The position numbers were made by a program, and so were the translations under genes. From Microbacterium aurantiacum (GTDB lineage Bacteria; Actinomycetota; Actinomycetes; Actinomycetales; Microbacteriaceae), in contig NZ_PGGU01000014.1 of the NCBI RefSeq assembly GCF_002872075.1, positions 39,185-103,184 of the forward strand: a stretch of DNA of 64,000 nucleotides, written 5' to 3'. A model generated the notes under the pieces. It was not told the origin of the DNA. It was given only the letters and a program-made list of their open reading frames with translations, and did not search any database. Within the stretch, counting starts at the first letter, position 1. Each line of letters begins with the position of its first letter. Positions 59,742 through 64,000 of this stretch are shown in pieces.

Positions 59742-61031
59742 CTATCCCTTGATGTACGGCTTGCCGTCGGCGGCGGGCGCGCGGACCTTGCCGGCGAAGC
59801 CGACGACCGCGAGCACCGTGACCACGTACGGCAGCATCTTCATGAACTCGCCGGGGATCGGGGATCCGAGGTTGCTCAGCAGCGTCTCGAGGTTCATCGA
59901 GAAGCCGAACAGGAGCGCGGCGAGCGTCGCGCGGATCGGATCCCAGCCGCCGAAGATCACGGCGGCCAGGGCGATGAAGCCGAGACCGTCGGTCATCTCC
60001 TTGTCGAAGGCGCCGACCGAGCCGAGCGTGAAGTACGCGCCGCCGATACCGGCGATCGATCCCGCGAGGAGCAGATTCCAGAACCGCGTCGGGTTCACCT
60101 TGATGCCCACGGTGTCGGCGGCCTGGGGGTGTTCGCCGACGGCCCGGAGCCGCAGACCCCAGCGCGAACGGTAGAGCGCCCACGCGACCAGCGGCACGGC
60201 GATGTACATGAGGTACACGATCAGCGTCTGGTTGAACAGCACGGGCCCGAGGACGGGGATGTCGTGGAGCAACGGGATCGCGATGCGCGGCAGACGGGGC
60301 GGAGTGTTGAAGAGCGCTTCGTTCTGGCGCATCAGTGCGCCGTGCAGGAAGCTCGTGAGGCCGGTGATGAGCACATTCAGCACGACGCCGACGATGACCT
60401 GATCGACGATGTAGCGGATGGCGAAGAGCGCGAGCGCCGCAGCGACGAGCGCGCCGCCGAGCATCGCCGCCAGGATGCCGAGCACATAACTGCCGGTCAT
60501 CGAGGCCACCAGCGCGGAGCTGAAGGCAGCCAGGAGGAACTGCGCCTCGATGGCTACGTTCACGACACCGGCGCGCTCTCCGATCACGCCTCCGAGAGCT
60601 CCGAAGACGAGCGGGACCGAGAGCGAGACCGCACCGAAGAGCAGACCGGTGACGGGGACGAGACCGTCGGCGGCCGACCACGTGAGGAAGCCGAACACGG
60701 CCACGAACGCGAACACGATCGGCAGCCACAGCCCGACCCGGCGGTAACGGGCCACCTGGACCGTCGCATACGCGGCCAGGAGCACGAGGAGGAGCGCGCA
60801 GATGAACACCGTCTGCCAAGTGGGAACACCCACATCCGGCAGTGCCAGCGTGGACGTCCGGTCGGCGAGGCGGAACACGCTCGTGCCGCTCCGGCCCGCC
60901 GGGAGCGCGAGGAGGAGGATGAGCACCGCCACGACGCCCAGAGAGATGGGCAGCTTGAGGCTGCGCTGACGCACGGTCTCCCGCACGATGGTGCCGTCGG
61001 CAGCGGTGGTGGCTGCGATGATGGCGCTCAC
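59742..61031 (-). CDS. Nucleoside ABC transporter permease 2
   Basis: A 429-residue membrane protein of the branched-chain/BMP-type permease family. About ten hydrophobic segments; the family core is VFGALGGVIGERAGVVNVAI, with EAQFLLAAF, LRLRAVGEHPQAADTVGIKV and GLGFIALAAVIFGGWDP. The GTG start (61031) overlaps the stop of permease 1 by four bases. It resembles YufQ-type permeases of guanosine and related nucleosides. It acts with permease 1, the ATPase and the lipoprotein encoded upstream. Confidence 0.92.
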   Translation of the reverse strand: MSAIIAATTAADGTIVRETVRQRSLKLPISLGVVAVLILLLALPAGRSGTSVFRLADRTSTLALPDVGVPTWQTVFICALLLVLLAAYATVQVARYRRVGLWLPIVFAFVAVFGFLTWSAADGLVPVTGLLFGAVSLSVPLVFGALGGVIGERAGVVNVAIEAQFLLAAFSSALVASMTGSYVLGILAAMLGGALVAAALALFAIRYIVDQVIVGVVLNVLITGLTSFLHGALMRQNEALFNTPPRLPRIAIPLLHDIPVLGPVLFNQTLIVYLMYIAVPLVAWALYRSRWGLRLRAVGEHPQAADTVGIKVNPTRFWNLLLAGSIAGIGGAYFTLGSVGAFDKEMTDGLGFIALAAVIFGGWDPIRATLAALLFGFSMNLETLLSNLGSPIPGEFMKMLPYVVTVLAVVGFAGKVRAPAADGKPYIKG

Positions 61032-62269
61032 GCGGCCACCTCCTTCTTCGCGCGACGAGCGGGACGGGGGGCTGCGCCCTCCTTCGGGAGGAAGAAGATC
61101 GCACGGATCAGCGGCGGCGCGGCGATGAAGAGCACGATCAGCGCCTGGACGACGAGGACGATGTCGATCGGGATGTCCTGCGAGGTCTGCATGGTGAAGC
61201 TCCCCGCCTTGAGCGCCCCGAACAGGATGCCGGCCCACAGCACGCCCCATGCCCGGCTGCGGCCGAGCAGCGCGACGGTGATGGCGTCGAAGCCGATGCC
61301 CGCGTCGATGCCCGCTTCGAAGCCGCTCGTGATCGTTCCGGACATCTGGTTGACACCGGCGAGTCCGGCCAGTGCGCCCGCGATCCCCATCGCGTAGACC
61401 ATCGTGCGACCGACGTTGACGCCGGAGGCCCGGGCGGCGTTCGGATTCTCGCCCACTGCGCGCATCCGGAAGCCGAGGCTGGATCGCTCGATGAGCCACC
61501 AGACGAACACCACGGCGAGGACCGACACCAGGAATCCGGCGTTCACCGTCAGCGGCGCGCTGAACAGCAGCGGGAACCGCGCCGATTCCGGGGTGGGAGG
61601 AGAGATCGGCTGCGAGCCGCCGGGGCGCTGCAGCAGGCCGGGCGTCGCCAGCAGCCACGAGATGAAGTAGTAGGCGATGAAGTTGAGCATGATGGTGAGG
61701 ATCACCTCGTGCGCGCCGGTCTTCGCCTTGAGGAAGCCGACCAGTCCGCCCCAGATCATGCCGCCCAGGAGGCCGGCGATGATGGTCAGCGGCAGGTGGA
61801 TGAAGATCGGGGCCTGCACGGTGAAGGCCACGACGGATGCCGCCGCCACACCCATGAGCATCTGACCGCGCCCGCCGATGTTGAACAGGCCGACCCGGAA
61901 TGCCAGAGCGACACCGAGCCCGGCTGCGATGAGCGGGGTGGCGAAGTTCAGTGTGTCCGTGATCGGTTTGATCGCACGGAGGAAGTTCGGCGCGTTGTAG
62001 TTGTAGACGGCGCCGCGGAACAGGGCGGCGTACGCTCCGGAGACGGCATCCCAGATCGCGGCGAACGTGTCGCCAGGGCGCTGGAAGAAGTAGCCCAGCG
62101 CGCTCTGCACGCCCGGACTCGTCGCGGCGATGAGGACGCCGCCGATGAGCATCGCGAGGACGATCGCCAGCACCGCACGCAACGCCGATCCGGAGAGGAT
62201 GTCGTGGATCACGGTGTTCTGTCGCGGTGCCTCGACGACCTCTTGCTTCTTCTCGGTGACCTCGCTCAC
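61028..62269 (-). CDS. Nucleoside ABC transporter permease 1
   Basis: A 413-residue membrane protein, YufP-like. A hydrophilic start (MSEVTEKKQEVVEAPRQN) is followed by about ten membrane segments. Conserved parts are AFRVGLFNIGGRGQMLMGVA, FLKAKTGAHEVILTIMLNFI, FRMRAVGENPNAARASGVNV and GIGFDAITVALLGRSRAWG. The cytoplasmic C-terminus is basic (RPARRAKKEVAA). Four-base overlaps join it to the ATPase and to permease 2. Confidence 0.92.
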   Translation of the reverse strand: MSEVTEKKQEVVEAPRQNTVIHDILSGSALRAVLAIVLAMLIGGVLIAATSPGVQSALGYFFQRPGDTFAAIWDAVSGAYAALFRGAVYNYNAPNFLRAIKPITDTLNFATPLIAAGLGVALAFRVGLFNIGGRGQMLMGVAAASVVAFTVQAPIFIHLPLTIIAGLLGGMIWGGLVGFLKAKTGAHEVILTIMLNFIAYYFISWLLATPGLLQRPGGSQPISPPTPESARFPLLFSAPLTVNAGFLVSVLAVVFVWWLIERSSLGFRMRAVGENPNAARASGVNVGRTMVYAMGIAGALAGLAGVNQMSGTITSGFEAGIDAGIGFDAITVALLGRSRAWGVLWAGILFGALKAGSFTMQTSQDIPIDIVLVVQALIVLFIAAPPLIRAIFFLPKEGAAPRPARRAKKEVAA

Positions 62270-63795
62270 GAAGCGACCTCCTTCTCCGCCGCGTCGGGCA
62301 GTTCGCCGGCCATCATGAGTCCCAGCACTTCGCGCGGCGCGTCGCCGGCGACGATTCCCACGATGCCGCCGCGGTACATGACCGCGATGCGGTCGGCCAG
62401 TGCCGACACCTCGTCGAGCTCGGTGGAGACGACGATCACGGGGACGCCGGAATCGCGGGTCTGGACGATGCGCTCGTGCACGAACTCGACCGATCCGACG
62501 TCGATGCCGCGGGTCGGCTGCGATGCGACGAAGAGCTTCAGCGTACGGCTGAGCTCACGTGCGAGAACGACCTTCTGCTGATTGCCGCCGGAGAGGCGCC
62601 CGGCGGCCGTGTCGGGTCCCTGGGTGCGGATGTCGAACTCGTCGATCTGGTCGCGGGCGAAGGCGTCGAGCACCTTGCGCTGGATGGTGCCGGCCCGGAA
62701 GAACGGCGCGCCGTTCGCGGAGCGGTTGAGGATGAGATTCTCGGCGACGCTGAACTCGCCGACCAGACCGTCCTCCTTGCGATCCTCGGGGACGAAGCCG
62801 ACACCGGCGTCGATGATGCCCTGCACGCTGCGACCGAGCAGTTCCTCGCCGTCGAGGGTGATGCTTCCCGTCGCCTTGTTCTGCAGTCCGATGATCGCCT
62901 CGGTGAGCTCGGTCTGGCCGTTGCCCTGCACGCCCGCGATGGCCAGCACTTCGCCGGGTCGCACCTCGAAGCTGACGTCGTTGATCACGATCTGCCCGGC
63001 GTCGTCGATGACGCGGAGTCCCTGGACGACGAGCCCGCCGCTGCGCAGGTTCGGCTCGCCCTTCTTGACCGTCAGCTCGACGGCCCGGCCGACCATGAGG
63101 GCCGCCATCTCGGCGTTGGATGCGGTCGGGTCGGCTTCGCCGACGACCTTTCCGAGGCGGATGACCGTGATCTTGTCCGCCACTTCGCGGACCTCACGCA
63201 GCTTGTGGGTGATGAAGACGATCGCCGTCCCCTCGTCCCGGAGCTGACGCATGATGCCCATCAGCTCATCGGTCTCCTGAGGGGTGAGCACAGCCGTCGG
63301 CTCGTCGAAGACGAGCACCCGGGCGTCGCGGGAGAGAGCCTTGATGATCTCGACACGCTGCTGGACACCGACGGGGAGTTCTCCGACGACGGCATCCGGA
63401 TCGATCTCGAACCCGAAGCGCTCGCTCACGGCACGCACGTGCGCACGGGCGGCGGCGAGATCGAGCCGGCCGGCGAATCCCGTCGGCTCGTGTCCGAGCA
63501 TGACGTTCTCAGCCACGGTGAACACCGGGATGAGCATGAAGTGCTGGTGCACCATGCCGATGCCGGCGGCCATCGCATCTCCCGGACCGGCGAAGTGCTG
63601 CACCACGTCGTCGAGGAGGATCTCCCCTTCGTCGGCCGTGTACAGCCCGTAGAGGACGTTCATCAGCGTCGACTTCCCCGCACCGTTCTCGCCGAGCAGG
63701 CAATGGATCTGCCCTGGTTCGACGGTGAGGCTGATGTGGTCGTTCGCGACGAGGGAACCGAAGCGCTTGGTTATCCCACGGAGCTCAAGCTTCAT
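62266..63795 (-). CDS. Nucleoside ABC transporter ATP-binding protein
   Basis: A 509-residue tandem ABC ATPase of the BMP-type nucleoside importer. The first domain has Walker A LLGENGAGKSTLMNVLYG (33-50), a signature-like GVQQRVEIIKAL and VLVFDEPTAVLTP. The second domain has VQGNGQTELTEAIIG in place of a perfect Walker A, LSGGNQQKVVLARELSRTL, and VASQPTRGIDVGS. Degeneration of one site is usual in this family. The ATG at 63795 has a TAGATT box 6 nt upstream, so the ATPase can be transcribed separately from the lipoprotein gene before it. A strong hairpin separates the two. Confidence 0.94.
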   Translation of the reverse strand: MKLELRGITKRFGSLVANDHISLTVEPGQIHCLLGENGAGKSTLMNVLYGLYTADEGEILLDDVVQHFAGPGDAMAAGIGMVHQHFMLIPVFTVAENVMLGHEPTGFAGRLDLAAARAHVRAVSERFGFEIDPDAVVGELPVGVQQRVEIIKALSRDARVLVFDEPTAVLTPQETDELMGIMRQLRDEGTAIVFITHKLREVREVADKITVIRLGKVVGEADPTASNAEMAALMVGRAVELTVKKGEPNLRSGGLVVQGLRVIDDAGQIVINDVSFEVRPGEVLAIAGVQGNGQTELTEAIIGLQNKATGSITLDGEELLGRSVQGIIDAGVGFVPEDRKEDGLVGEFSVAENLILNRSANGAPFFRAGTIQRKVLDAFARDQIDEFDIRTQGPDTAAGRLSGGNQQKVVLARELSRTLKLFVASQPTRGIDVGSVEFVHERIVQTRDSGVPVIVVSTELDEVSALADRIAVMYRGGIVGIVAGDAPREVLGLMMAGELPDAAEKEVAS

Positions 63796-63801
63796 AGTCT
63801 C

Positions 63802-63807
63802 AATCTA
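63802..63807 (-). promoter_or_regulatory. Predicted -10 box of the nucleoside ABC ATPase gene
   Basis: TAGATT on the minus strand, 6 nt before the ATG at 63795. Confidence 0.5.
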
Positions 63808-63819
63808 TCGATCAGAGGA

Positions 63820-63854
63820 GCGGCCGGACAGATGCTGAGCATCCGTCCGGCCGC
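63820..63854. terminator. Hairpin between the BMP lipoprotein and ABC ATPase genes
   Basis: GCGGCCGGAC (63820-63829) plus GATGC pairs with GCATC plus GTCCGGCCGC (63845-63854), with one A-C mismatch and a TGA loop. There is no T-run. It could stop part of the transcripts so that lipoprotein mRNA exceeds transporter mRNA. Confidence 0.7.
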
Positions 63855-63876
63855 GTCCTGTACAGCGGGTTCGACG

Positions 63877-64000
63877 TTACGGCGACGCCGGCGACTCGAC
63901 CTTGATCGAGCCGTCGATGATGCCTTCCTGGATCGTCTTCAGCTCGTCGGCCAGTGCGGGGTCGACCTTGCTCTCGAAGTCGTGGAACTCGGACAGCGAG
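63877..64000 (-). CDS. BMP family ABC transporter substrate-binding protein, C-terminal end only
   Basis: The frame is open from the window edge to the TAA at 63877, giving 40 C-terminal residues: SLSEFHDFESKVDPALADEL, then KTIQEGIIDGSIKVESPASP. Endings of the type 'ALADELKTIQEGIIDGSIKV' are usual for BMP/Med family lipoproteins (nucleoside-binding), and the position before the ATPase and permeases agrees. The bulk of the gene, including signal peptide and lipobox, lies outside the window. Confidence 0.85.
   Translation of the reverse strand, partial: SLSEFHDFESKVDPALADELKTIQEGIIDGSIKVESPASP

Overview
The window is a 64 kb stretch of a high-GC actinobacterial chromosome. It most resembles Microbacterium or a close relative in Microbacteriaceae. 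This rests on the prfB / ftsE-ftsX / smpB block, DUF3039 and DUF2510 proteins, an acyl-CoA carboxylase with an epsilon subunit, an actinobacterial Tad locus, Ku plus LigD end joining, and many genes with a TANNNT box 6-9 nt before the start codon (predicted leaderless mRNAs). The genus is inferred from gene content only. Gene density is high, many stop/start pairs overlap by 1-4 bases, and no insertion sequence, prophage, CRISPR array or rRNA was seen. No gene-free stretch reaches 300 bases; the longest is about 240 bases, at 28398-28637.

Layout. 1-7.3 kb: end of an S9 peptidase, smpB, ftsX, ftsE, a DUF2510 membrane protein, prfB, an MFS transporter and a Nudix hydrolase. 7.3-11.8 kb: a compact Tad pilus locus read leftward (tadA, tadB, tadC, a pilin-like peptide, two TadE-like and one TadG-like protein). 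Upstream of it lie a DnaA box inside an inverted repeat and a proline-rich repeat protein. 12.3-15.3 kb: tRNA-Leu(UAG), then a response regulator, histidine kinase and PepSY-like anchored protein. 15.4-19.6 kb: DedA, then divergent ku and ligD. 19.6-25.1 kb: CDF metal exporter, RibD-type reductase, rdgB-rph-murI, pncB, DUF3039. 25.1-31.2 kb: an ABC exporter whose ATPase has a 320-residue low-complexity N-terminal extension, a nucleotidyltransferase and small unknowns. 31.4-33.2 kb: acyl-CoA carboxylase beta and epsilon. 33.4-37.8 kb: ROK repressor and a three-gene LuxR-type sensory system. 37.8-45.7 kb: TRAM methyltransferase, maf, biotin carboxylase, an Lpd-like flavoprotein, purine nucleoside phosphorylase and a phosphohexomutase. 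45.7-53.5 kb: a self-contained mannitol PTS locus. 53.6-64 kb: a flavin monooxygenase, then a leftward nucleoside uptake and salvage operon (BMP lipoprotein, ABC transporter, cdd, deoA, add) whose 3' end also carries a polysaccharide deacetylase and a PfkB kinase.

How the genes work together. The mannitol locus encodes the phosphoryl chain EI -> HPr -> MtlF -> MtlA, the dehydrogenase MtlD and a PRD regulator, so mannitol import and its conversion to fructose-6-phosphate are encoded in one place. The nucleoside operon imports nucleosides, deaminates cytidine and adenosine, and cleaves thymidine; the purine phosphorylase near 43 kb could take over inosine. The carboxylase alpha chain (39.9 kb) and the beta/epsilon pair (31.4 kb) probably form one acyl-CoA carboxylase from separate transcripts.

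No clearly new multi-gene system was found. The observations most worth following are: an ABC ATPase with a histone-H1-like tail; a dispersed palindromic repeat that adds a Pro-Ser-Thr-Gly-Ser-Gly peptide to two proteins; overlapping divergent leaderless promoters of maf and a methyltransferase; an 11-bp inverted repeat around the promoter of a reductase gene; an orphan lactose-type EIIB heading the mannitol operon; a sensory triad with a degenerate kinase partner; and the Tad pilin candidate that lacks the usual Glu5.
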